The position numbers were made by a program, and so were the translations under genes. Of a DNA stretch of 7,259 bases, positions 1-5,820 are shown one piece after another. Numbering within the stretch: the first letter of the stretch is position 1; the number at the start of each line of letters is the position of its first letter. A model generated the notes under the pieces. It did no database searches. It saw nothing but the letters and a program-made list of their open reading frames with translations, and was not told the DNA's origin. Source of the DNA: an uncultured Clostridia bacterium (GTDB lineage: Bacteria; Bacillota; Clostridia; Oscillospirales; Ruminococcaceae); contig CAMWRN010000121.1 in assembly GCA_947176675.1 (NCBI GenBank), positions 1-7,259 of the forward strand, written 5' to 3'.

Positions 1-270
1 ATGCTCAGTGGACTTGTCCTTTGCACAGTTGAGACATATCCCCATTTTTGACATCAGCTTTGTCGTTTTGGGAAGCGGTTGAGGTTTCAAGTTATGAGCT
101 CTCATACTGCCGATGATCTTATTTTCCTGCCCCTGATAGTTGGCAAGCTGCTTGCGAAGCTCGTTTTTCAGCTTTGTATCGCTTACCTTGGGAAATATTT
201 GCTTGATAGAACTCGTTCCCATTTCGGCATTCTGGTACAAAGCGTCGAAAAGCTTATTTTGATTTGACAT
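1..270 (-). CDS. Hypothetical small helical protein, C-terminus cut off by window edge
   Basis: An open frame starts with ATG (complement of 268-270) and stays open for 90 codons to the left edge, so only the N-terminal part is visible. The start is supported by an AGGAG Shine-Dalgarno about 7 bases upstream on the minus strand (near 278-282). The protein begins MSNQNKLFDALYQNAEMG, is rich in Lys, Gln, Asn and Leu, and lacks a signal peptide or membrane segment. The first 55 residues look like two amphipathic helices joined by a short turn (KQIFPKVSDTKL). A basic, Pro-containing linker (LKPQPLPKTTKLM) follows, then a CxxC pair (GICLNCAKD). The start resembles small clostridial helical-bundle proteins of unknown function, some thought to be ferritin-like, but that is a memory-based impression. 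No function is assigned. It is transcribed divergently from the membrane-protein gene at 411; I see no clear promoter for it. Confidence 0.75.
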   Translation of the reverse strand, partial: MSNQNKLFDALYQNAEMGTSSIKQIFPKVSDTKLKNELRKQLANYQGQENKIIGSMRAHNLKPQPLPKTTKLMSKMGICLNCAKDKSTEH

Positions 271-342
271 AAAGCGTTCTCCTTTCTTATGTCCTATAGT
301 TATTATGCTTTGAGACGCTTTTAAATATTTACGGCATTTGTA

Positions 343-371
343 TTGAAAATTAAAGGAATATGTTGTATAAT
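343..371 (+). promoter_or_regulatory. Sigma-A-type promoter for the membrane-protein gene
   Basis: TTGAAA at 343-348 and TATAAT at 366-371 are separated by exactly 17 bases, a near-consensus housekeeping promoter. It lies 39 bases ahead of the ATG at 411, with an AGGAG ribosome binding site at 400-404. No operator-like inverted repeat is evident around it. Confidence 0.8.
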
Positions 372-410
372 GTTTAGTACAAATTTATCTTAAAGTTACA
401 GGAGAATAAA

Positions 411-992
411 ATGGCTGAAAAAATTATTTCAAGAGAAAAAGAAAATTTTGTAAAAAGATGTGCTAAAGGCATCGGCTACTGGCTGATTGGAAGCTTTATG
501 TGCTTTTGTATATGCTCCGCATTGGTAATGCTTATGAAAGGCGTACTGCTGCTTAAAGTTTTTGTTGCGCTCTGCACATCTGCAATAATGCTGGGTCTCT
601 TTTTCAACTGGACGTATTACTCCGCAAAGCGTGACAGAAACGCAATAAAATTCCACAATATGGAATATGACAGATTCATGCCTATGAAAATGGCTGTCGC
701 CGCGCCTATAGTATCGTACATTATGCTTATAATGCTCTATATGTGCAAGCTGGGAACGATCCATGAATCTTTTTTCGGGATATACCTGCTGTGCGATATG
801 TGGATACTTCCGTACGTTACCCTTTTCACTGGAGAGCGCGTTATAAACGCAGTTTCATGGGGCGGTATGATTGGAATAACGCTCGTAACGCTTTTGCAAC
901 CTGCTGTCATTTATCTTACCTATGTGCTGACCTATAACGATGTGGACGTTGTAAATCTGGTCTTCTACAAAAACGGAAGCAAAAAACATTAA
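411..992 (+). CDS. Hypothetical multi-pass membrane protein (193 aa)
   Basis: I do not recognise the family. The ATG at 411 is preceded by AGGAG at 400-404 with 6-base spacing, and a near-consensus promoter lies upstream. After a charged N-terminus (about residues 1-19) the protein has hydrophobic stretches at about 21-43, 45-68, 93-113, 120-140 and 148-173, suggesting five membrane segments. A charged loop at about 71-92 (SAKRDRNAIKFHNMEYDRF) lies between the second and third. By the positive-inside rule this Arg/Lys-rich loop and the N-terminus should be cytoplasmic. The tail ends with basic residues (NGSKKH). Several Cys and many Met residues sit in the first two membrane segments, with no metal-binding pattern I can name. 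No signal-peptidase site or catalytic motif is visible. The downstream amidase gene starts 77 bases later without an obvious terminator or strong promoter between, so the two may be co-transcribed. Confidence 0.8.
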   Translation: MAEKIISREKENFVKRCAKGIGYWLIGSFMCFCICSALVMLMKGVLLLKVFVALCTSAIMLGLFFNWTYYSAKRDRNAIKFHNMEYDRFMPMKMAVAAPIVSYIMLIMLYMCKLGTIHESFFGIYLLCDMWILPYVTLFTGERVINAVSWGGMIGITLVTLLQPAVIYLTYVLTYNDVDVVNLVFYKNGSKKH

Positions 993-1069
993 TTCACTGT
1001 AAAACTGTCATACAAGCTGTTAATTTTTCATAGGATACAGTAAATAAACAAGCTGTTTGGAGGTATTCT

Positions 1070-1789
1070 ATGAAAAAAATAAGACTGAACGCCGTATTTG
1101 TTGCGCTTACTTTCTGTGCCTGCATTGGAGTGATTTGTTGGTCAGCTGTAAAAATTGATACGGCTATTACCGTTTCAAACTCTGCGCCAGAGGATAATTT
1201 TATGATCGTCCTTGACGCGGGACACGGCGGTATGGACGGCGGCTGCTCCACTGCCGACGGAAAAACCGAAAAAGGTATAAATCTGAATATCCTGCTTTCG
1301 GTTCGGGACTTGGGAAGATTTTTCGGATATAATGTGGAAGCAACACGCGAACTGGATATTTCGATACACGATAAAGGTGTTACGGGTATACGCAATCAAA
1401 AGGTTTCGGATATGGAAAACCGTCTCGCACTGTTTAACAAGTACGGAAACTCCGTTTGTATTTCAATCCACCAGAACACTTTCAGCGACCCTCAGTACAG
1501 CGGCGCGCAGATGTTCTACAGCGACAAAAATCCCTCCAGCGAGCGCCTTGCTTCCATTATGCAGCAGAAGTTCGTAGGAAATCTTCAACCTGAAAACCAG
1601 CGTGAGACAAAGCTTTGCGGCAGTGAGCTGTACCTTTGCTACTACTGCGAAAATCCTGCAGTAATGGTGGAATGTGGCTTTCTTTCAAATCCCGGCGAAG
1701 CTGCCAAGCTTACCGACGAAGGCTATCAACAGCAAGTTGCATTCACAATTTTTTCGGGTATAAATGAGTTTGTCCAAACAAGCGCATAA
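1070..1789 (+). CDS. cwlD: N-acetylmuramoyl-L-alanine amidase, Amidase_3 family, CwlD-like
   Basis: A zinc-dependent amidase that cleaves the bond between N-acetylmuramic acid and L-alanine of peptidoglycan. The start has GGAGG at 1059-1063, 6 bases ahead of the ATG. Residues 1-6 are basic and about 8-27 are hydrophobic, giving an uncleaved anchor or signal peptide that puts the enzyme outside the membrane. The catalytic domain begins near residue 45 (MIVLDAGHGGMDGG). The expected zinc ligands are visible: H52 in DAGHGG, E68 in TEKGINL and H134 in SIHQN. The catalytic glutamate is E201 in VMVECGFLSN. At 239 residues it matches the size of Bacillus CwlD (about 237), with no SH3b, LysM or other wall-binding repeats. 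In spore formers CwlD acts with PdaA to make muramic-delta-lactam in the spore cortex. That role is inferred from family and length; a vegetative wall-remodelling amidase is possible. Confidence 0.9.
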   Translation: MKKIRLNAVFVALTFCACIGVICWSAVKIDTAITVSNSAPEDNFMIVLDAGHGGMDGGCSTADGKTEKGINLNILLSVRDLGRFFGYNVEATRELDISIHDKGVTGIRNQKVSDMENRLALFNKYGNSVCISIHQNTFSDPQYSGAQMFYSDKNPSSERLASIMQQKFVGNLQPENQRETKLCGSELYLCYYCENPAVMVECGFLSNPGEAAKLTDEGYQQQVAFTIFSGINEFVQTSA

Positions 1790-1819
1790 ATATTTTAGTG
1801 AGCAGTTACACGTAATATA

Positions 1820-1848
1820 TTGACAAAATATGAATATTATGGTATAAT
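1820..1848 (+). promoter_or_regulatory. Full-consensus sigma-A-type promoter for the hemerythrin gene
   Basis: TTGACA (1820-1825) and TATAAT (1843-1848) are both perfect consensus hexamers with 17 bases between them. TG at 1840-1841 adds an extended -10 element. It lies 36 bases ahead of the ATG at 1885, whose GGAGG is at 1872-1876. A short inverted repeat, TAATAT (1813-1818) and ATATTA (1834-1839), brackets the -35 box, but six AT-only bases could match by chance. Confidence 0.88.
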
Positions 1849-1884
1849 TCAAAAGGAAATTCAAAAACTGCGGAGGTATACATA

Positions 1885-2283
1885 ATGGCTTACGAATTTA
1901 CAAAAGAGCTTGAAACCGGCAACAGCATTATTGACGGAGAACATAAAGAACTGCTCAAAGCGGTAAATGATCTGCTTGACGCTTGCGGCAAAGGTCAGGG
2001 ACGTACTATGATGGAGTCGGTCACTAAATTTCTTTTAAATTATGTTGACAAGCATTTCAGCCACGAAGAACAGCTTCAGAAAAACAGCGACTATCCCGGA
2101 TATCCGGCGCACAAAAAGTTCCATGATGATTACAAGTGCAAGCTGAAAGATATCGTCTCTAAATTACCCGATTCAGGAGTTTCCGTTGCTGAAATAGGAA
2201 TCATCAACAGTCACATAGGAACGCTTATTACGCATATCCGCATTGAGGATAAAAAGCTCGGCGCTTATTTGAAGAATAAATAA
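1885..2283 (+). CDS. Bacteriohemerythrin (single-domain, non-heme di-iron O2-binding protein)
   Basis: A 132-residue cytoplasmic protein consisting of one hemerythrin four-helix bundle, the usual size for bacterial single-domain hemerythrins (about 130-140). All seven ligands of the di-iron centre can be read in order: H20 (IDGEH), H57 and E61 (HxxxE), H76 and H80 (HxxxH), H117 and D122 (HxxxxD). The N-terminal stretch FTKELETGNSIIDGEHKEL fits the family, although the common Trp near the start is Phe5 here. No signalling domain is fused. The family reversibly binds O2 at the di-iron site. In an anaerobe it may act in oxygen scavenging, sensing or iron handling, which is inference. The start has GGAGG at 1872-1876 with 8-base spacing. 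The gene has its own full-consensus promoter and a terminator-like hairpin just after the stop, so it is probably monocistronic and strongly transcribed. Confidence 0.95.
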   Translation: MAYEFTKELETGNSIIDGEHKELLKAVNDLLDACGKGQGRTMMESVTKFLLNYVDKHFSHEEQLQKNSDYPGYPAHKKFHDDYKCKLKDIVSKLPDSGVSVAEIGIINSHIGTLITHIRIEDKKLGAYLKNK

Positions 2284-2286
2284 TCT

Positions 2287-2315
2287 AAGGGACTTCGGGT
2301 CTGCCGAAGTCCCTT
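2287..2315 (+). terminator. Stem-loop terminator after the hemerythrin gene
   Basis: A 12-bp perfect GC-containing stem (2287-2298 paired with 2304-2315) encloses a 5-base loop and starts three bases after the hemerythrin stop codon. The following T-run is short and interrupted (TTTAGTT), so termination may be incomplete. The radA -35 box begins four bases after the stem, at 2319. Confidence 0.75.
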
Positions 2316-2318
2316 TAG

Positions 2319-2347
2319 TTGACACTGAAAGAATTTTTTGCTATACT
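2319..2347 (+). promoter_or_regulatory. Sigma-A-type promoter for radA
   Basis: TTGACA (2319-2324) and TATACT (2342-2347) are separated by 17 bases, with TG at 2339-2340 forming an extended -10. It lies 34 bases ahead of the radA ATG at 2382 and directly abuts the preceding terminator hairpin. It should also drive aroB, since no promoter or terminator is obvious between the two genes. Confidence 0.85.
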
Positions 2348-2371
2348 TTAACCATACCACAAATCAGTTTT

Positions 2372-2376
2372 GGAGG
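2372..2376 (+). promoter_or_regulatory. radA ribosome binding site that fixes the start
   Basis: GGAGG lies 5 bases ahead of the ATG at 2382. The longer open frame from a TTG at 2370 would put this site inside the coding region with none of its own upstream, so the ATG is preferred. Confidence 0.85.
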
Positions 2377-2381
2377 TCCAA

Positions 2382-3794
2382 ATGGCGGGAAAATTAAAAA
2401 CTGTCTACATTTGCAGTCAGTGTGGCTTTGAAAGCTCAAAATGGAACGGGAAATGCCCGTCCTGCGGGGAATGGAATACATTTGAAGAGGAAGTGGTGGA
2501 GACAACTAAAAAATCGGCAGGAAAAACGCTTTCTTCAGTTAAAACGGTAGACCTTTCTTCAAAAATAGTTTCCCTTTCGGGTATCGACACTGAGGAAGAC
2601 GTACGATATTCCACAGGCGTTGGAGAACTTAACAGAGTGCTCGGCGGCGGACTTGTCAAGGGATCACTGGTACTTTTAGGCGGAGAGCCAGGCATAGGAA
2701 AATCCACAATGCTTTTGCAAATATGCAAATATCTTGGGGAAAACTATACCATACTCTATATTTCAGGCGAGGAAAGCATACGACAGATCAAGCTCCGTGC
2801 ACAGCGTCTCGGCGTAGATACTGAAAATCTTTCCCTGCTTTCGACAAACGATGCCCATGCCGCTGCCGATACAATTTCCGTATACAAACCCGATATTGCC
2901 ATTGTTGACTCTATTCAGACAATGTCTATCAGCGAAATAAACTCCAGTGCTGGCAGCATTACTCAGGTACGCGAGTGTACAAATCTTTTTATGCGTACCG
3001 CAAAATCAGAGGAAATTCCGATCTTTGTCGTAAGTCATGTTAACAAAGACGGTGCGATCGCAGGTCCTAAAGTTATGGAGCATATTGTGGATACTGTTCT
3101 GTATTTTGAAGGAGAGCGGCATTTAAGCTACCGTATCCTTCGGGCAGTGAAGAACCGTTTCGGTTCTACAAACGAAATAGGCGTTTTTGAAATGTGTGAT
3201 ACGGGACTTGAGGAGGTAGAAAACCCGTCTCTTATGCTCCTTTCCGGACGCCCTACAGGAGTTTCCGGAACCTGCGTTGCTTGTATAATAGAAGGCAGCC
3301 GCCCTATCCTTGCGGAAGTTCAGGCACTTGTTACCAAAAGCAGCTTTTCTGCTCCAAAAAGGACTGCCACAGGATTTGACTACAACCGTTTGGCAATAAT
3401 AATCGCAGTGCTTGAAAAACGTCTCGGAATGTTCTGCGGCACTTTAGACGTATATCTTAATATTGTAGGCGGTTTCCGTCTCGACGAGCCTGCGGGAGAT
3501 CTGCCTGTCGCCCTTGCCATTTACAGTGGATACTATGATGTTCCGATAAACGATAAACTGATTGCTTTCGGAGAAATAGGTCTGGGCGGAGAAGTAAGAA
3601 ACACTTCCAATATTTCTCAGCGGATAATGGAAGCGGAACGTCTCGGATTTACCGACTGCATTATACCAAAACAATCAATGCGCAGCATAGACCCAAACAA
3701 GTATAATATGCATATTTACGGCGTATCTTCCCTGCGGCAAGCATTTGCCGTATTGCAAAAAAATAAAGACAGCGTCCCTGCGTCCGCCGAATGA
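2382..3794 (+). CDS. radA: DNA repair protein RadA (Sms), RecA-like branch-migration ATPase
   Basis: RadA promotes branch migration and processing of recombination intermediates alongside RecA in DNA repair, and D-loop extension in natural transformation. From the ATG at 2382 it has 470 residues, close to Bacillus RadA (about 458). In order it shows an N-terminal C4 zinc finger (C11, C14, C25, C28, with the typical KWNGKCPSC context) and a RecA-like ATPase core. The core has Walker A GEPGIGKST at 101-109, a Walker B-like strand IAIVDSIQT at 172-180 with D176, and the RadA signature KNRFGST at 257-263. A C-terminal Lon-protease-like domain (about 285-460) carries GGFRLDEPAGDLPVALAI and FGEIGLGGEVR. 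In RadA this domain is not a working protease and serves in hexamer assembly and DNA binding. Nothing is missing or truncated. It has its own promoter, and aroB follows after 46 bases. Confidence 0.97.
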   Translation: MAGKLKTVYICSQCGFESSKWNGKCPSCGEWNTFEEEVVETTKKSAGKTLSSVKTVDLSSKIVSLSGIDTEEDVRYSTGVGELNRVLGGGLVKGSLVLLGGEPGIGKSTMLLQICKYLGENYTILYISGEESIRQIKLRAQRLGVDTENLSLLSTNDAHAAADTISVYKPDIAIVDSIQTMSISEINSSAGSITQVRECTNLFMRTAKSEEIPIFVVSHVNKDGAIAGPKVMEHIVDTVLYFEGERHLSYRILRAVKNRFGSTNEIGVFEMCDTGLEEVENPSLMLLSGRPTGVSGTCVACIIEGSRPILAEVQALVTKSSFSAPKRTATGFDYNRLAIIIAVLEKRLGMFCGTLDVYLNIVGGFRLDEPAGDLPVALAIYSGYYDVPINDKLIAFGEIGLGGEVRNTSNISQRIMEAERLGFTDCIIPKQSMRSIDPNKYNMHIYGVSSLRQAFAVLQKNKDSVPASAE

Positions 3795-3810
3795 TCTTAC
3801 GCATAGTTAA

Positions 3811-3824
3811 ACCGGAATTCCGGT
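3811..3824. repeat. 14-base perfect palindrome between radA and aroB
   Basis: ACCGGAATTCCGGT is a perfect palindrome lying four bases upstream of the aroB Shine-Dalgarno (AAGGAG, 3828-3833). As RNA it could form a 5-bp GC-rich stem with an AAUU loop. It has no T-run, so it is unlikely to be an intrinsic terminator. It might be a translation-affecting hairpin, a protein-binding site or a chance match; which one cannot be told from the sequence. Confidence 0.6.
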
Positions 3825-3840
3825 CAAAAGGAGAAAAAAT

Positions 3841-4953
3841 ATGAGTACTTTTAACGTTGAACTAAAAAAAGTCGTTGACGACAGTTATGAGATCGAAATA
3901 GGCTTCGGCTTAGAGGAAAAGCTTATATCGGATATAAAAGATGGTTTGGTCGGCAATATTTCAAAATTTGCCGTCATTACCGACAGCATTGTAAAAGACC
4001 TGTACGCGGTCGATATTCTGAACAAGCTAAAAAAATCGGGATATTATGCGGAGCTGTTTGTATTTGAAGCTGGAGAAACAAGCAAAACAAGAAAAACTAA
4101 AGAGCTTTTGGAAGACGCTATGTTGTCGAAAGGATACCGCAGAGACTGCTGTATAGTAGCTGTCGGCGGCGGTGTTGTAACGGATCTTGCCGGATTTGTT
4201 GCAGGTACTTACGGAAGAGGCGTTCCGTTTATCAATTATGCAACAACTGTACTTGCCGCAGCAGACGCTGCTGTAGGCGGAAAAACCGCAGTTGATACTC
4301 CGCTGGCTACCAACCTGATAGGAATGTTCAATCAGCCTGAAAAAGTGTATCTGGATATTGCAGCGTGGAAAACCTTGCCTGCAAGGCAAATATCAAGCGG
4401 TCTGGCTGAAACTATCAAGCACTCTTGTATCGCAAGCAAAAGCCTGTTTGATTATTTGGATGAACACATGAACGAGATACTCGGTATTGATAAAAAAGCC
4501 TGTGAATATATTGCAAATGAAAATTGCAGGATCAAGTATGAAGTTGTAATGAAAGATGAAAAAGAAAGCGGACTTCGTGAAGTTCTTAATCTGGGACACA
4601 CTGTGGGACGTGCAATAGAAACTGTAAGCAATTACAGACTGCTTCATGGTGAAGCGGTATCAATCGGACTTACAGCTGAAGTCAAACTGGCGTATAAACT
4701 TGGATATGTGACAGAAGAACAGCGTAACAGCGTAGTCTCGCTTCTTAAAAAAGCTTGTCTGCCGACTGATATCCCTGATTATATTGACAGAGAGGAATTA
4801 GTCAAAAAGCTTTATACGGATAAAAAAGTTAGGAACGGTCAGTTGCGGTTCGTGATACAGAACGGTATCGGAGATGTGGTGGAGTTTAAAGACGGAGTTT
4901 TCGCTGTTGAAATAGAAGAAAAAACTGCGCGGGAAATTATTTATGATATGTAA
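3841..4953 (+). CDS. aroB: 3-dehydroquinate synthase
   Basis: Converts DAHP to 3-dehydroquinate, the second step of the shikimate pathway to aromatic amino acids, using NAD+ and a divalent metal in the cytoplasm. The start has AAGGAG at 3828-3833, 7 bases ahead of the ATG. At 370 residues it matches the usual length (about 350-370). The NAD-binding region is GGGVVTDLAGFVAGTYGRG (109-127), followed by the substrate-binding motif DAAVGGKTAVD (142-152). The three metal ligands are E190 (SGLAETIKH), H253 (LNLGHT) and H269 (LLHGEA). Lysines K148, K193 and K232, with R246 and N250, sit where the family's active-site residues are expected. Departures from the usual motifs are Ala134 for the Pro of PTT, Thr157 for the Lys of KNxIG, and Arg257 for the second His of GHTxGHAIE. 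This may mark a clostridial subclade. A related sugar-phosphate cyclase with another substrate is less likely but not excluded. It is probably transcribed with radA. Confidence 0.9.
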   Translation: MSTFNVELKKVVDDSYEIEIGFGLEEKLISDIKDGLVGNISKFAVITDSIVKDLYAVDILNKLKKSGYYAELFVFEAGETSKTRKTKELLEDAMLSKGYRRDCCIVAVGGGVVTDLAGFVAGTYGRGVPFINYATTVLAAADAAVGGKTAVDTPLATNLIGMFNQPEKVYLDIAAWKTLPARQISSGLAETIKHSCIASKSLFDYLDEHMNEILGIDKKACEYIANENCRIKYEVVMKDEKESGLREVLNLGHTVGRAIETVSNYRLLHGEAVSIGLTAEVKLAYKLGYVTEEQRNSVVSLLKKACLPTDIPDYIDREELVKKLYTDKKVRNGQLRFVIQNGIGDVVEFKDGVFAVEIEEKTAREIIYDM

Positions 4954-4981
4954 TAGAAGACGTTTTGGGTTTATATTGTCT

Positions 4982-4987
4982 TATAAT
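4982..4987 (+). promoter_or_regulatory. Possible -10 box ahead of the decayed gene
   Basis: TATAAT lies 21 bases before the ATG at 5009. No good -35 hexamer sits 16-18 bases upstream (GACGTT is the best-placed), so this may be a remnant promoter or a chance match. Confidence 0.3.
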
Positions 4988-5008
4988 TAAATGAAATGGA
5001 GAATTACT

Positions 5009-5820
5009 ATGAACATCAACAGAACATCAAACCGCACACCAATCAGGACTATGCGCTCCAAGTCGTCATGCGCGAAAATGGCTGATTCCATTTCCGCAAG
5101 AGATGGCAAACAGAATAGTTTTGGAGAAGTATTAAAGCAGTCAACCTCGGTTCGCGACACTTTCAACAGTGTTTCATCAGCGGAGCACACCTCAACAAAG
5201 GAAATAGTTTCAAGTGTGCCGTTCACTCAGTAAAAGCTTGACAAAATCTCGGAAGCAATAAAAAATACCGATTATTCGGAAATGTCGAAAGCTGGATCTA
5301 TGCCGATATTGAAAGGAAATATGAGGACACTTTTGATGATTTCCATATGACAATGGCATTATGGCCCAGTGAAGATCATAATATGATACACATTAAATTT
5401 CTTGAAGATATTAGTAATTATATAGGAAGTATGCGCATACCTCGTGACCTTATCCATGAAGCAAGAGGCTATCCGGATATGAGTTTCGACGAGATCGAAG
5501 AAACGATAAAAGAAAAATATACCGTAAAAACATGATTTATTGATCAGCTTAATCTTTTTGGAGAACTGTTTTCTTCAGGGGTTTTAACAAATAAGTTTGG
5601 TTGGGATAAAGCAACCGATATGTCTTTTGAATTATCTACAAGCCTTGAATGCAGAAGTAATGGAAGAAACTGGAGTTTCATCACCGTTTAGTCTTTTGCT
5701 TAACAATCCTTACTATGCAGAATATAAAGAAAAGATGTTATTTTCTTTTGTTCACTGATGAAAGTGTGGCACCAATTTTGTAATTTCTTTGACGTTGACG
5801 ATAATAAAATGACCCGAGAA
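5009..5820 (+). pseudogene. Decayed gene of unrecognised family, broken by two stops and about four frameshifts
   Basis: The original start is probably the ATG at 5009, with GGAG at 4998-5001; the in-frame ATG at 4991 lacks a ribosome binding site. Reading on, 74 codons run to a TAA (5231-5233). The same frame continues as KLDKISEAIKNTDYSEMSKA, and a one-base loss near 5294 shifts to IYADIERKYEDTFDDF and onward. That frame meets a TGA (5533-5535) and continues as FIDQLNLFGELFSSG. Near 5642-5648 an apparent extra base shifts to NAEVMEETGVSS. Further frame changes occur near 5750-5756 (TDESVAP) and 5773-5781 (FCNFFDVDDNK). Putting back one base at 5294 restores a Glu, giving YSEMSKAEIYADIERKY, which matches the later YPDMSFDEIEETIKEKY. 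The reconstructed product is about 265 residues, acidic in its middle, with a Ser/Thr/Asn-rich N-terminus and no membrane segment or signal peptide. I assign no function. The 3' boundary is set approximately at the terminator. Confidence 0.75.

Noticed and set aside
79..267. Plus-strand open frame of 62 codons at the left edge
   Set aside because: It has no ribosome binding site and lies opposite a minus-strand frame with a good ribosome binding site and protein-like composition.
281..345. A minus-strand promoter for the left-edge gene
   Set aside because: CATAAT-like and TATAGG-like boxes are present, but none has an acceptable -35 at 16-18 bases, so none is called.
994..1399. Minus-strand open frames opposite the amidase gene
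   Set aside because: They are antisense to a gene with clear catalytic motifs, and no ribosome binding site was seen. They are shadows.
1813..1839. TAATAT/ATATTA inverted repeat as a firm operator
   Set aside because: Six AT-only bases in an AT-rich promoter region are easily matched by chance, so it is kept only as a remark under the promoter.
2370..2381. An upstream TTG start that would lengthen RadA by four residues
   Set aside because: It would place the GGAGG ribosome binding site inside the gene and has none of its own. The ATG at 2382 gives the normal RadA N-terminus ahead of the zinc finger.
4027..4647. Minus-strand open frames opposite aroB, rich in Ser, Phe and Cys
   Set aside because: Composition and position fit complements of an AroB coding sequence, with no independent start signal seen.
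4991..5008. ATG at 4991 as the start of the decayed gene
   Set aside because: There is no ribosome binding site ahead of it, and it sits only four bases after a TATAAT box. The in-frame ATG at 5009 has GGAG at proper spacing.
5533..5535. TGA as selenocysteine or a recoded stop, or programmed frameshifting in 5009-5820
   Set aside because: There are several independent lesions of different kinds, no slippery heptamer-plus-structure arrangement was recognised, and no SECIS-like context was noticed. Decay is simpler.
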